Shown piece by piece: positions 8,359 through 16,487 of a DNA stretch of 64,000 nucleotides. A program made the position numbers and the translations under genes. Below the pieces are notes generated by a model that had not been told where the DNA came from, made no database searches, and saw only the letters and a list, made by a program, of their open reading frames with translations. Location: NCBI RefSeq assembly GCF_030539665.1, contig NZ_JAUNXR010000003.1, positions 122,326-186,325 of the forward strand, read 5' to 3'. The stretch is from Methanobrevibacter sp. (lineage in GTDB: Archaea; Methanobacteriota; Methanobacteria; Methanobacteriales; Methanobacteriaceae). Position 1 is the first letter of the stretch; each line of letters starts with the position of its first letter.

Positions 8359-9489
8359 TTAATCTTTTAATTCTCCAGTTGCTTCATCATAGCCGATTAA
8401 TTCGTCAAATCCGGTAAGTTTACAGATTTTTTGAACTTCTTCTAATGCTTCTGGGAACATGTGAGTAGTAGGTGGTAAAGGTCCGAGTCCTACTCTTTCT
8501 CTTAATTCTTTAGTTACAGGGTTAATTGGTACACCGTGACCAGTGGTAATTACGAATAAACCAGTCATTTTGTGAGCTTTTGCCATGTATCCTGCGTGTG
8601 CAGCAATATTTCTTGCTTTTTTAACAATTCCTACAATAATTACACTTCTAGGACATCTTTCTTGACAGGTGTAACAGGTAGTACACATCCATAAAGCATC
8701 ATCAGAGATTACGTCGTCTTTTAATCCGAGTAAACATTTTCTTACTAATTGTCTTACTTTATAAGGAGTTCTTCTTCCTGAAGGACAGGATCCACCACAA
8801 GTACCACATTGGAAACAGTTTTTAACAGTTTCAATTCCTGCATCAATAAAAGCTGCAGTAAAGTCTTTGTCGAGACTTTCGCTAGTTATTAATTCTTTAT
8901 CTGTTAATAAAGTCATATTATCTCTCTCTTTATCATTTTCGTCAGTATTTTCATCTTCGATTTCATCTTCGTTTTCTTCAGGTTCAACTTCTTCAGCTTC
9001 ATCATCTGATTCATCTTCAGAAGCATCTTCCTCATCAATAAGATCAGAACCTTCTTCTTCAGCCTTTTCTTCCTCTTCAGCAACTTCATTAATCCTTTCT
9101 TGAGCAACTTCAGTAGCTTCTTCAGCTAACTCAGGAATAGTAGTTTCTTCAGATTTTTCTTCCTCTTCAGCAACTTCATTAATCCTTTCTTGAGCAACTT
9201 CAGTAGCTTCTTCAGCTAACTCAGGAATAGTAGTTTCTTCAGATTTTTCAACCTCAGTTTCAGGGACAGATTCTTTCTTATCTAAATCTTTTTCAGAAGG
9301 TATGTCTTTGGAACCTGATTCAGGTTTTGAAATCGGTTCAGAACTTTTTTTTCCAGAAACGATATTATCATCAAGTTTCTCTTTTGAAGATGTAACTTTA
9401 ACGTTTTCTTCAGCTTTTGCTGTAGAATCGTTTTTTTCTTCCTTATCTCCTCCTCCAAATAGAGAACGGAGACGACTTAAAATAGACAT
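8359..9489 (-). CDS. hdrC: CoB-CoM heterodisulfide reductase subunit C with long acidic N-terminal extension
   Basis: The last 185 residues (about 192-376) are a normal HdrC with two [4Fe-4S] motifs, CFQCGTCGGSCPSG and CTTCYTCQERCPR, which pass electrons from HdrA to HdrB. Upstream the frame stays open for about 190 more codons. It starts with a basic, possibly amphipathic MSILSRLRSLFGG, followed by an extremely Glu/Asp-rich stretch with a perfect 30-residue repeat (about 81-110 and 111-140). The ATG at 9489 has GGTG about 8 bases upstream, so the extended form is a credible start. An internal ATG at 8916, after a weaker AGAGAG, would give the standard 185-residue subunit. HdrC is usually about 185-190 residues, so the extension is unusual. 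Confidence 0.9.
   Translation of the reverse strand: MSILSRLRSLFGGGDKEEKNDSTAKAEENVKVTSSKEKLDDNIVSGKKSSEPISKPESGSKDIPSEKDLDKKESVPETEVEKSEETTIPELAEEATEVAQERINEVAEEEEKSEETTIPELAEEATEVAQERINEVAEEEEKAEEEGSDLIDEEDASEDESDDEAEEVEPEENEDEIEDENTDENDKERDNMTLLTDKELITSESLDKDFTAAFIDAGIETVKNCFQCGTCGGSCPSGRRTPYKVRQLVRKCLLGLKDDVISDDALWMCTTCYTCQERCPRSVIIVGIVKKARNIAAHAGYMAKAHKMTGLFVITTGHGVPINPVTKELRERVGLGPLPPTTHMFPEALEEVQKICKLTGFDELIGYDEATGELKD
9065..9248. repeat. Tandem 90-bp duplication inside the hdrC extension
   Basis: Two 90-bp units (from 9065 and 9155) are nearly identical at the DNA level and encode the repeated 30-residue acidic block. In-frame length keeps the gene open. Confidence 0.93.
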
Positions 9490-9555
9490 TGAAAACACAC
9501 CTTGGATAATCATTGGATAAATTCCTCACATCCTTACTATAAATTTTAATGAAAA

Positions 9556-9567
9556 CCATATATAAAG
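9556..9567. promoter_or_regulatory. Possible TATA element between hdrCB and the ArcS-like gene
   Basis: CCATATATAAAG is nearly symmetrical and reads as a TATA box on both strands. It lies about 70 bases before the hdrC start at 9489 and about 90 bases before the divergent gene at 9658. It could serve either; direction cannot be decided from sequence. Confidence 0.4.
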
Positions 9568-9657
9568 GTTACTAAATTTTCGATGAGTGTAACCTAAAAG
9601 GTGACACATTATTTGACAACATTAAAATAAAACAACCTATAATAAATATTAACATTA

Positions 9658-10419
9658 ATGAAAGGGTTGTTAAGCTTGATAAGAAAATTTGAAATTAAAT
9701 CACATGACGGACCAGCAAGACTAGGAAAATTAGATGGGGAACTTACCCCAAGGCTATTTAACAGGAACACCATGAAAATAGCCCCATGCGAAGGATCATC
9801 ATACAATATAGACAAAGAGATAGCTGAAATGAATGTAAGGGAAACATTGAAAAAGGCTAAAGAAAATGTTGAAGAATGCGACTTTGCAGTAATCCAAGGT
9901 TCAAAATACATTGATTTAAGAGTAAAATGCGCTAAGAAACTTGAAGAGATTGGATATAACGGTTTCCTGATAGCCAATAGTGACGAGTTACTGCTCCATC
10001 CAAGAGATCTGGTGGATATGATAGTCACATTAAAAAAAGAGTTAAGCCCAACCAGTTTTCTGATATTTACTTTTGCAGAACCATCATTCATGCCCCTTCT
10101 CTGTTATATAGGAGTTGACGGATTTCTTACAGACTCCGCAAACTATTACAGCTATTTGAATGACCTGATGACTGCCACCAAAACTTATGATTTAGACGAA
10201 TATGCCCTTTTTGATGATCTAACCAGGGAAAAACTAGAGGAATACAATATCCATACCCTTGAATTCGTAATTCGTGAAATCCAGGCACACATTAAGAACA
10301 AGTCCTTGAGAAATCTTGTAGAGGAAAGATCAACTACAACACCTCAAAACATTTCAGCCCTGAAAATACTGGATAAAAAATACATGAGCTATTTGCTTGA
10401 AAATACTCAGCTATATTAA
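9658..10419 (+). CDS. ArcS/TGT-like protein (N-terminal catalytic-fold half only)
   Basis: A 253-residue protein whose start, FEIKSHDGPARLGKL followed by a TPRLFNRNTM-like turn, resembles the opening of tRNA-guanine transglycosylase and archaeosine synthase TIM barrels. Full archaeosine synthase (ArcS) is roughly twice this length, with a C-terminal PUA domain and catalytic region that are absent here. It may be a stand-alone barrel acting with a separately encoded partner in archaeosine (G15) tRNA modification, or have another role. No zinc-binding cysteine cluster is seen. The ATG has no good ribosome site; a TTG at codon 6 is an alternative. Confidence 0.55.
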   Translation: MKGLLSLIRKFEIKSHDGPARLGKLDGELTPRLFNRNTMKIAPCEGSSYNIDKEIAEMNVRETLKKAKENVEECDFAVIQGSKYIDLRVKCAKKLEEIGYNGFLIANSDELLLHPRDLVDMIVTLKKELSPTSFLIFTFAEPSFMPLLCYIGVDGFLTDSANYYSYLNDLMTATKTYDLDEYALFDDLTREKLEEYNIHTLEFVIREIQAHIKNKSLRNLVEERSTTTPQNISALKILDKKYMSYLLENTQLY

Positions 10420-10444
10420 AAAAAAAAGAATTGAAAAAGATAAT

Positions 10445-11020
10445 TTAGATATAATTATCTATTTTTTTAATGAAGTATGCTCTTGGATGTGCACATACTG
10501 GACATTTTTCTGGTGCTTCAATACCATATTCTAAGTGACCGCAATTAGCACATTCCCAAATGATTTCTTCCTCTTTTTTAAAGACGGTACCGTCTTCTAC
10601 ATTTTTGATAAGTTCATCATATCTTTGATGGTGAGCCTTTTCCACTTCTGCAACTTTTCTGAAGTAGTCTGCAATTTCGGTGAATCCTTCTTTTTCTGCA
10701 GTTTCTGCAAAGCCAGGATACATTTCGGTCCATTCCCAATCTTCACCTGCAGTTGCATCTTTAAGATTGGTAAAAGTGTCAGGTACTCCGTCATCGTGCA
10801 TGATTTTGAACCACATTTTAGCGTGAGCCAATTCATTGTGGGAAGTGGTTTCGAATACTTCTTGGAACCCTACATAACCGTCTTTTTTAGCTTTTTTAGC
10901 GTAAATAAGGTATTTTACAACATTTTGACATTCGCCAGAATATGCTGCTTTAAGGTTTTCGAAAGTTTGAGTTCCTTCTAATTTGCTTAAGTCTTCGTTT
11001 TGGATTAATTCTTCACCCAT
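10445..11020 (-). CDS. rbr: Rubrerythrin
   Basis: A 191-residue, two-domain oxidative-stress protein. The N-terminal ferritin-like four-helix bundle carries the diiron ligands in ExxH-type helices (the [11 protein letters not shown] and [11 protein letters not shown] segments). The C-terminal rubredoxin-like domain has [10 protein letters not shown] and CPVCAHP. Rubrerythrin reduces hydrogen peroxide in strict anaerobes using rubredoxin-type electrons. The start at 11020 is fixed by AAGGAGATG 5-8 bases upstream; the frame extends 13 codons further without support. A TATA box lies about 45 bases upstream and the gene is monocistronic. Confidence 0.96.
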   Translation of the reverse strand: MGEELIQNEDLSKLEGTQTFENLKAAYSGECQNVVKYLIYAKKAKKDGYVGFQEVFETTSHNELAHAKMWFKIMHDDGVPDTFTNLKDATAGEDWEWTEMYPGFAETAEKEGFTEIADYFRKVAEVEKAHHQRYDELIKNVEDGTVFKKEEEIIWECANCGHLEYGIEAPEKCPVCAHPRAYFIKKIDNYI

Positions 11021-11060
11021 GTTAATCATCTCCTTTTTGATTAAAGTTACATAGTACAAC

Positions 11061-11072
11061 TTAATATATAAA
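11061..11072 (-). promoter_or_regulatory. TATA box of rubrerythrin
   Basis: TTTATATATTAA on the minus strand lies about 45 bases before the ATG at 11020, predicting a leader of about 20 bases that contains the AAGGAG ribosome site. Confidence 0.55.
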
Positions 11073-11092
11073 CGTTTTGCTATTATGGGAAA

Positions 11093-11518
11093 CTATAAAA
11101 TTTCAAATGAATTTATTAGTGCATCGTACTCATCCAAGAGATCATTTCTTGGATTGACTGTTCTTAGCTCAAATATGTATATGTTGTTTAAATAAATGAA
11201 AACATAAGTGTAAATTTCAAAAACGATATCTGGAGTGCTCATTTCAGCAACTACCTTAATCGCATCCTTTCCCGCTCTTGAAACCAAATCTGATTCCATG
11301 AGTACTCCGCCGTCATCGGTAATCATGTCCTCCATTTTGAGCTTGAATTCTTCTAGGTTTGCATGTGTTGGAAACATTACAACATTAAGAAGGTTTTCAT
11401 CGCCTTTTGACAGTGTAGCTATACAATCGGGATTGTTGAAAGTATCCGGTTGTTCTTTTTCCCAGGTTACGGGATATTTGAAAGAAATCTTTTTGTTTTT
11501 GAATGTTTTAAGTTCCAT
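11093..11518 (-). CDS. PsbP-like (PsbP-related) domain protein
   Basis: About 141 residues with the layout of PsbP/Mog1-like proteins: an early KISFKYPVTWE strand (physically like 'x-x-F-x-Y-P-x-x-W'), a central VVMFPTHANLEEF region and a C-terminal DEYDALINSFEIL helix. No signal peptide is seen, so it is probably cytoplasmic. The family in archaea has no assigned function. The ATG at 11518 has GGAG 9 bases upstream; another ATG at 11533 lacks one. It starts just after the stop of the coiled-coil gene, which suggests a two-gene operon. Confidence 0.65.
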   Translation of the reverse strand: MELKTFKNKKISFKYPVTWEKEQPDTFNNPDCIATLSKGDENLLNVVMFPTHANLEEFKLKMEDMITDDGGVLMESDLVSRAGKDAIKVVAEMSTPDIVFEIYTYVFIYLNNIYIFELRTVNPRNDLLDEYDALINSFEIL

Positions 11519-11534
11519 ATTTTCCATCTCCATT

Positions 11535-12422
11535 TTAATCTATTATTTCGATATCAATAGTATTTATATCTTCTTCATTATCCTCTTCTAAGGTGTCAAT
11601 ATATTTTGAAAACGGTTCTGGAAGTTTGGGCATTACCTCTTTCAGCACTTCTGCAGCATCCAGTTCAAGAATCTGGCCATCGAAGAGGTGGTCAAGATCC
11701 ATGTCAAACTCAAATGGTTTCAATAGGTCGTCGGTAGGGACAACCAAATTAATGTTCTTCTTATTCAAAAGCATTTTAATCATGCTTGTGTTCCTAATCT
11801 CTTCATTGATTGCATCCATGGTACTGTTTATCTCGAATGCTATAGCTTTATTCTTCTCATTGACCTCTTTTTTGGAGTTTTCTATTGACTGCTCCAACCT
11901 TTTGGCCAGCATCTGGTTTTTGGCATTTATATTTTCCCTTGCCTCGTCAATAACAACATTGATTGCCTTCAAGATTGACTTGTTGAGCTCCACATTGTAT
12001 GCAAGAATCATCTTGTTCTTATAGTCAAGCTCTTTAAAGATAGCTACCCTTTCCTCATCGATTTTGTTTAGTTTATCGTTCAATTCAGCAATCTTGTCAT
12101 TGGCCTGTATAAGTTTCTCCTTATCATTGAGCTGGTCTTTAAGGTCAAAAACGTCATCAAAAAAAGAATCCTTGAGGGTTTTGACCTGTTCTGTAAGTTC
12201 TTCGATTTGGCCGTCCTTTTGTTTGATTTCCTCACTGCAATTACATTTTGCCAGCTTCTCATATTCTTCAAGAGATAGGACGATTACCTCATCATCATTT
12301 TCAAACGGATCATCTTCAAGTAAATTAACCTTTTTTTGCACAACTTCCTTCTTACTGTTATCCTCACTGCTTAAAGTTGTTTCTGTATAAACCTCAACAG
12401 TTCGTATTTCCCTTTTTAGCAT
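11535..12422 (-). CDS. Coiled-coil protein, unknown function
   Basis: About 295 residues. The N-terminal 75 residues are acidic and include EVIVLSLEEYEKLAKCNCSE, with a CxC pair. Residues about 80-215 form a long charged coiled coil with heptad-like spacing. A C-terminal globular part of about 80 residues ends in an acidic tail. There is no enzyme motif. The ATG at 12422 has AGGTG 6 bases upstream. It lies directly upstream of the PsbP-like gene. A structural or scaffolding role is conceivable from the coiled coil, but I do not recognise the family. Confidence 0.7.
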   Translation of the reverse strand: MLKREIRTVEVYTETTLSSEDNSKKEVVQKKVNLLEDDPFENDDEVIVLSLEEYEKLAKCNCSEEIKQKDGQIEELTEQVKTLKDSFFDDVFDLKDQLNDKEKLIQANDKIAELNDKLNKIDEERVAIFKELDYKNKMILAYNVELNKSILKAINVVIDEARENINAKNQMLAKRLEQSIENSKKEVNEKNKAIAFEINSTMDAINEEIRNTSMIKMLLNKKNINLVVPTDDLLKPFEFDMDLDHLFDGQILELDAAEVLKEVMPKLPEPFSKYIDTLEEDNEEDINTIDIEIID

Positions 12423-12550
12423 ATACAACACCTAAAAATGATTATTTCTTATATAATCTATAATAAAATTACTAGATATAAAAAGTTTTACATTAAATTG
12501 CTAAAATCAGATTTCTGGAGAAAAAAATAAAAAATAAAAAATGAAAAAAA

Positions 12551-12709
12551 TTAGGATGCTTCTTCTTCTTTTATCCAGAGTTCCATGGCCTCCTCAACGG
12601 CTTCGGAGTACCACCCTGTTTTGAAGAGCATTTTTGATGAAGCCAGTTTTCTAAAATGCAGATCCACATCGTTGTTGATTGAAATAGTAACACGCTTTGT
12701 TTTTTTCAT
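12551..12709 (-). CDS. 52-residue ribbon-helix-helix (CopG-like) DNA-binding protein
   Basis: This small gene reads MKKTKRVTISINNDVDLHFR and goes on to KLASSKMLFKTGWYSEAVEE, ending in the acidic IKEEEAS. The pattern is a basic strand (KRVTISI) followed by two helices, the classic ribbon-helix-helix arrangement of CopG/Arc/MetJ-type repressors. They bind DNA as dimers through the strand. The length, 52 residues, is normal for CopG. No toxin gene is adjacent, so it is more likely a plain regulator than an antitoxin. An inverted repeat over its own TATA region suggests autoregulation. Confidence 0.72.
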   Translation of the reverse strand: MKKTKRVTISINNDVDLHFRKLASSKMLFKTGWYSEAVEEAMELWIKEEEAS

Positions 12710-12719
12710 ACAAAAAGGT

Positions 12720-12743
12720 AATACTTGAAAATATATAAGTATT
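12720..12743 (-). promoter_or_regulatory. Inverted repeat over the promoter of the ribbon-helix-helix gene
   Basis: AATACTT (12720-12726) and AAGTATT (12737-12743) form a perfect 7-bp inverted repeat enclosing the TATA-like ATATAT, 11-34 bases upstream of the start codon. Position and symmetry fit an autoregulatory operator for a dimeric repressor. Confidence 0.45.
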
Positions 12744-13166
12744 AAGTTTTTAAAATTATGAAATTTATGAAAAAATAATGAAAAATATCACAGAAGTAAG
12801 TTTTAAAAAAATGTGCAAAAACATGTGAAGCAACAAAAAATAAATCTGAAAGTTGTTGCCCGAAACTGTCTGAATGAAACGGATTTTTTTATTGGAGAAA
12901 TTATGATTTTATGAAAAGGAGCAACATTTTCTTCAAAACTTGAAGATACGTATAGAAAAATCATTTGTTTCTTTTTCAATTGATGAAAAAACCCTATGAA
13001 AAATTTCATGATATGAAAATTAAAACTGAAAATAAAAGAAAAATATTTAAATATAATGAACATTAAAGTATAAAACGATATGAATATAAATTCATGTCAT
13101 TCTCATAATAAAATGATCAGTCAATCATTTTATAATCTCCAAGATATAAGAGAAGATAAACAAAAA
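12744..13166. other. AT-rich intergenic region with hairpins, no supported gene
   Basis: No credible gene is seen on either strand; a phenylalanine-rich open frame on the minus strand is rejected. The stretch contains many ATGAAA-type words, a 6-bp hairpin ATGAATATAAATTCAT (13079-13094) and a perfect 9-bp stem with 6-base loop at 13109-13132 (TAAAATGAT/ATCATTTTA). Possible operators or an untranslated RNA cannot be excluded. Confidence 0.5.
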
Positions 13167-13195
13167 GTAGGGAAAAAAGGACACATTTTTCCTAC
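13167..13195 (-). terminator. Hairpin terminator downstream of dphB
   Basis: On the minus strand GTAGGAAAAA pairs with TTTTTCCCTAC (one bulged base), followed by TTTTTGTTT. It lies just beyond the dphB stop. Confidence 0.6.
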
Positions 13196-13209
13196 TACCC
13201 ATCTTATTT

Positions 13210-14001
13210 TTAAATTTCCTCAAGAATTTCAGGATCGGCCCCTGCAATCTCAACCAAATATTCAGCCTCAACAATATGAAGCTTGGATGGAATTATAATG
13301 CAATGAAGAGGACCTCCAAAATCATAATCGATTAATTCGGAGATTTTTCCCGCCTTTACGATACAGTCCTTGGAACCAACGCGAGCAATGCCCATGGCAA
13401 GGGTATCTTCATTTATAAGCCCTTCCTCATCCAGACTCTCATTGATGCTCATCAAATATTCCAGACCTTCATTTACGGTCATGTAACGATTTTTGTGAGC
13501 CTGAATATCTAATAAAACAAGAGTGTGCATATCCATCTTTAAATTTTCCTCAATAGCGAAATATGGAGATTTAGGATAGAAATTATAATCAGGAAATGGA
13601 ATTGTGGTTACCTTTCCAAACTTATAGGCCTGAAGGCCAGAAATAGCTGGTGCAGATGATAAAATTGAAGAACCGTGAATTACCTCATAGTCAATCCCCT
13701 TTTGACTGCATTCTACCAGAAATTCAGAATGTGTGGTTGCGATTAAAGGATCTCCTCCAGTGATTAAAGCTACATTGCTGTCTTTTGCCTCATCCAAGAA
13801 TTTACTTTCCTCTTCAACTTCATTGCGAACAAGAACTTCAATTTCATTGCCGATCAATTCTTCAATAGCTTCAAATGAAGAACCGAACAATCTTGAAGTG
13901 AAAAACTCGGCATAAATCTTATCAACATTTTTTAAACATTCCAAAGCTTTTAAACTCATGTCCTTTTCATCAAATAAACCTAAACCAACTAAATAAAACA
14001 T
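13210..14001 (-). CDS. dphB: Diphthine synthase
   Basis: A 263-residue SAM-dependent methyltransferase of the tetrapyrrole-methylase fold. It begins MFYLVGLGLFDEKDMS, with the GLGL SAM loop, and contains ALITGGDPLIATTH, the conserved GDP segment of DphB/CobA-like enzymes. DphB methylates the modified histidine of elongation factor 2 during diphthamide synthesis. The length matches archaeal DphB (about 260). No ribosome site is seen, so the message may be leaderless. It diverges from trm5, with which it shares a 60-base promoter region. Confidence 0.93.
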   Translation of the reverse strand: MFYLVGLGLFDEKDMSLKALECLKNVDKIYAEFFTSRLFGSSFEAIEELIGNEIEVLVRNEVEEESKFLDEAKDSNVALITGGDPLIATTHSEFLVECSQKGIDYEVIHGSSILSSAPAISGLQAYKFGKVTTIPFPDYNFYPKSPYFAIEENLKMDMHTLVLLDIQAHKNRYMTVNEGLEYLMSINESLDEEGLINEDTLAMGIARVGSKDCIVKAGKISELIDYDFGGPLHCIIIPSKLHIVEAEYLVEIAGADPEILEEI

Positions 14002-14062
14002 AAATATATATTTTAATAAAAAAAAATTTAAACTTAACTATTACAATAATTTGAGGAAAACC

Positions 14063-15058
14063 ATGAAGGCCGTAAAAGTTCCATTAAAGCAATTGAATGA
14101 CGTTCGTAAAATCCTAATGGAAGAAAAACTTATGAATATGGACTATAAAATAAAAACCGAAGATGGATTCGGCTATATTCCATTAAACGAGAATACTGAT
14201 AGCTATGAAGTATGCGATATTGAATTGGAGCCATTGAAAAAATATCCTAAGAATTTTACAGACCTGCTGAAAGGAATTCTAACTGAAGAAGAAAGCGAAG
14301 AGCTGAAAACCTCATTTGACATCATCGGAGACATCGTGATTGTAGAGATTCCCGAAAATCTTGAAAGCAAAAAGTCAGAGATTGGAGAAGCTACCTTAAG
14401 GTTTACCAAACGCAAATCCGTCTTCATGAAAAAAAGTGCAATACATGGAACTACCAGGATAAGGGATTTGGAGCTAATTGCAGGGGAGGACAACAGCGTA
14501 ACAATCCATAAGGAACATGGAACCCGTTTGAATCTGAATGTTGAAGAGGTCTATTTCTCACCAAGACTTGCCACCGAAAGAAAACGTGTCAGCGATAGCG
14601 TTGAAGATAATGAAAAAATATTGGACATGTTTTGTGGAATCGGACCGTTTCCTGTAGTTATAGCTAAAAACAACAATGTAGATGTAACTGCAGTTGACAT
14701 CAATGACAGGGCCATTGAATACCTGAAAAACAACATAAAACTCAACAAGCTGAAAGGAACAATCAGGCCAATCTGTAGCGACATAACTAAAGTTGAGTTT
14801 AAAACAAAATTTGATAGAATAATTATGAACCTTCCAGGTCTTGCATATACTTTCCTTGACCTTGCAATTGATTTGATTGATGATGGTGGAATAATCAACT
14901 ATTATGAATTCTCTGATTCATTCGGACAGGGCATTGAAAGGCTACAGAATGCGGCTTCCAAAAAAAATAAGAATGTTGAGATTTTAAACACCCGCAAAGT
15001 GAAATCCTCCAGCCCGGGAATGTGGCATGTTGCAATCGATGCCAAGATTACTGGCTAA
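14063..15058 (+). CDS. trm5: tRNA (guanine37-N1)-methyltransferase Trm5
   Basis: A 331-residue class I methyltransferase. An N-terminal D1/D2 region (to about residue 150) precedes the SAM-binding Rossmann core with ILDMFCGIGPFPVVIAK, then VDINDRAIEYLKNN and the catalytic IIMNLPG (NxPG-type motif IV of Trm5). It makes m1G37 next to the anticodon, which prevents +1 frameshifting, and is the archaeal/eukaryal counterpart of bacterial TrmD. The ATG at 14063 is preceded by TTGAGG; a TTG at 14051 is unsupported. Confidence 0.93.
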   Translation: MKAVKVPLKQLNDVRKILMEEKLMNMDYKIKTEDGFGYIPLNENTDSYEVCDIELEPLKKYPKNFTDLLKGILTEEESEELKTSFDIIGDIVIVEIPENLESKKSEIGEATLRFTKRKSVFMKKSAIHGTTRIRDLELIAGEDNSVTIHKEHGTRLNLNVEEVYFSPRLATERKRVSDSVEDNEKILDMFCGIGPFPVVIAKNNNVDVTAVDINDRAIEYLKNNIKLNKLKGTIRPICSDITKVEFKTKFDRIIMNLPGLAYTFLDLAIDLIDDGGIINYYEFSDSFGQGIERLQNAASKKNKNVEILNTRKVKSSSPGMWHVAIDAKITG

Positions 15059-15106
15059 AAACAATAATAATGCCCAAATCAATCAAATAAACCTTCTTGG
15101 AACTTT

Positions 15107-15302
15107 TATATAATGTTACATCCATAATAATAAAATAGAATGAGATGTTCTTCAACACCATTCTTAAGAAAATACTTGTATATTCTACGAGATATTTCCA
15201 TAAATCCTTCAATTCGTGTTGGGAAAATGTCTAACAGCAGATAGTATGTTTACAAAGCAAAATTCGCTTTGCGAACATTGTTAGACGCTAATGCTTTTTT
15301 TT
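15107..15302 (+). ncRNA. Candidate small RNA unit in the trm5-mtnA gap
   Basis: The 354-base gap holds a TATA box TTTATATAAT (15107-15116), then a strong hairpin at 15229-15286. Its outer arms are GTCTAACA/TGTTAGAC and its inner arms ATGTTTACAAAGC/GCTTTGCGAACAT (one mismatch region), with a 9-base internal bulge on the 5' side. An 8-T run follows at about 15295. This is promoter, structure and terminator in the right order for an RNA of about 165 bases. A 34-codon frame (15140-15244) begins MRCSSTPFLRKYLY and could instead be a small peptide or a gene remnant. No known RNA family is recognised. Confidence 0.35.
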
Positions 15303-15412
15303 GCTTTGAAACTTTAATTAAAATTAAATATAGCTCAGAAATAGTTTCATTATTTGATTTTCAATAAGATGATCGTATATGAAAAATACAATAATCACAA
15401 AATAGAAACTAT

Positions 15413-16342
15413 CTAAATCGGATCGATAATGCCCTCTTCAGTTATAATTCCTGTAATCAATTCCTTTGGAATAATGTCAAAAGCAGGATTTATAACTTCA
15501 GTTCCTTCAGGGCAGATTCTGCATCCACCATAATATCTGACTTCATCAGCATCTCTTTCCTCTATTTCAGTGTCAAAAATTGAGGCTTCAAAATCGAATG
15601 TGGATAAAGGTGCAGCTACATAAAACGGCACATGGAAATGATTGGCTGCAAGAGCAACCATCAGTGAACCGATCTTGTTGACAACCCCTCCTTTTGCTAT
15701 TCTATCGGCACCAATCACTATTTTGTTTATCTTGTACTGGGACATGAGATAACCTGACGCTACATCTGGAATAAGCTTTACCGGAATTCCTTCCTGTTGC
15801 ATTTCCCAAACGCTCAATCTTGCACCCTGACCTCTAGGCCTTGTTTCATCACAGATTACATTAATGTCCTTTCCCTGATGAAATGCTGAACGTACGACTC
15901 CCAAAGCAGTCCCATAATCCACACATGCAAGAGCGCCTGCGTTACAGTGTGTTAAAATTGTATCTCCATCCTCAATTATTTCAGCACCATGACGGCCAAT
16001 AGCCAGATTGGTATCAATGTCTTCCTGATACATTTTCAAAGCCTCTTCAAGAGGGTCTTCACTTTTAGCAACCCTGTCAACAGCCCAGAAAAGATTGATT
16101 GCAGTAGGCCTTGCCGCCTTTATCTCTTCAGCCGCCTTTTCCATATCCTCACCTGCAAGATATGCCAATGCCATACCGAATGCTGCAGCCACTCCAATAG
16201 CTGGAGCTCCCCTTACAATCATGTCCTTGATGGCCACTATAACATCCTCATAGTTTTCGCAGTAGACATAGCTAAGTTCATCCGGAATTTTAGTCTGATC
16301 GATTAGTTTCAATTTGTTGTCTTCCCATTCAAGAGTTCTCAT
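15413..16342 (-). CDS. mtnA: S-methyl-5-thioribose-1-phosphate isomerase
   Basis: A 309-residue member of the eIF2B-alpha/MtnA fold. Diagnostic elements are VRGAPAIGVAAAFG, the catalytic-cysteine segment LTHCNAGALA, DETRPRGQGARLS and the catalytic-aspartate segment GADRIAKGG. It converts 5-methylthioribose-1-phosphate to the ribulose form for methionine salvage. The related ribose-1,5-bisphosphate isomerases of archaea share the fold, but the RGAPAIG and HCNAG segments favour MtnA. The ATG at 16342 follows AGGATG; eleven upstream codons lack support. No other salvage gene is nearby. Confidence 0.88.
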   Translation of the reverse strand: MRTLEWEDNKLKLIDQTKIPDELSYVYCENYEDVIVAIKDMIVRGAPAIGVAAAFGMALAYLAGEDMEKAAEEIKAARPTAINLFWAVDRVAKSEDPLEEALKMYQEDIDTNLAIGRHGAEIIEDGDTILTHCNAGALACVDYGTALGVVRSAFHQGKDINVICDETRPRGQGARLSVWEMQQEGIPVKLIPDVASGYLMSQYKINKIVIGADRIAKGGVVNKIGSLMVALAANHFHVPFYVAAPLSTFDFEASIFDTEIEERDADEVRYYGGCRICPEGTEVINPAFDIIPKELITGIITEEGIIDPI

Positions 16343-16487
16343 TGTTAAACATCCTAAAACGTTAATTATGTTCAATTGTAATAATGATATTCATATTTAT
16401 TATAAAAGCAACTATTAAATATTGCTTATTGAATAAATCATTAGCTGATAAAAAAAAAATGATGAAAAATAAAAAGGCAATTGCACT

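Noticed and set aside
8867-9103. Serine-rich open frame opposite hdrC
   Set aside because: It is the complement of the Glu/Asp repeat region of hdrC; no ribosome site of its own.
9609-10091. 160-codon frame opposite the ArcS-like gene
   Set aside because: Antisense shadow; the plus-strand protein has the recognisable sequence.
12803-13063. 86-codon open frame on the minus strand
   Set aside because: Phenylalanine-rich product of AT-rich DNA, no ribosome site, no domain; overlaps hairpins.
13080-13298. 72-codon frame at the dphB 3' end
   Set aside because: Overlaps the terminator and the dphB coding end on the opposite strand, with no ribosome site.
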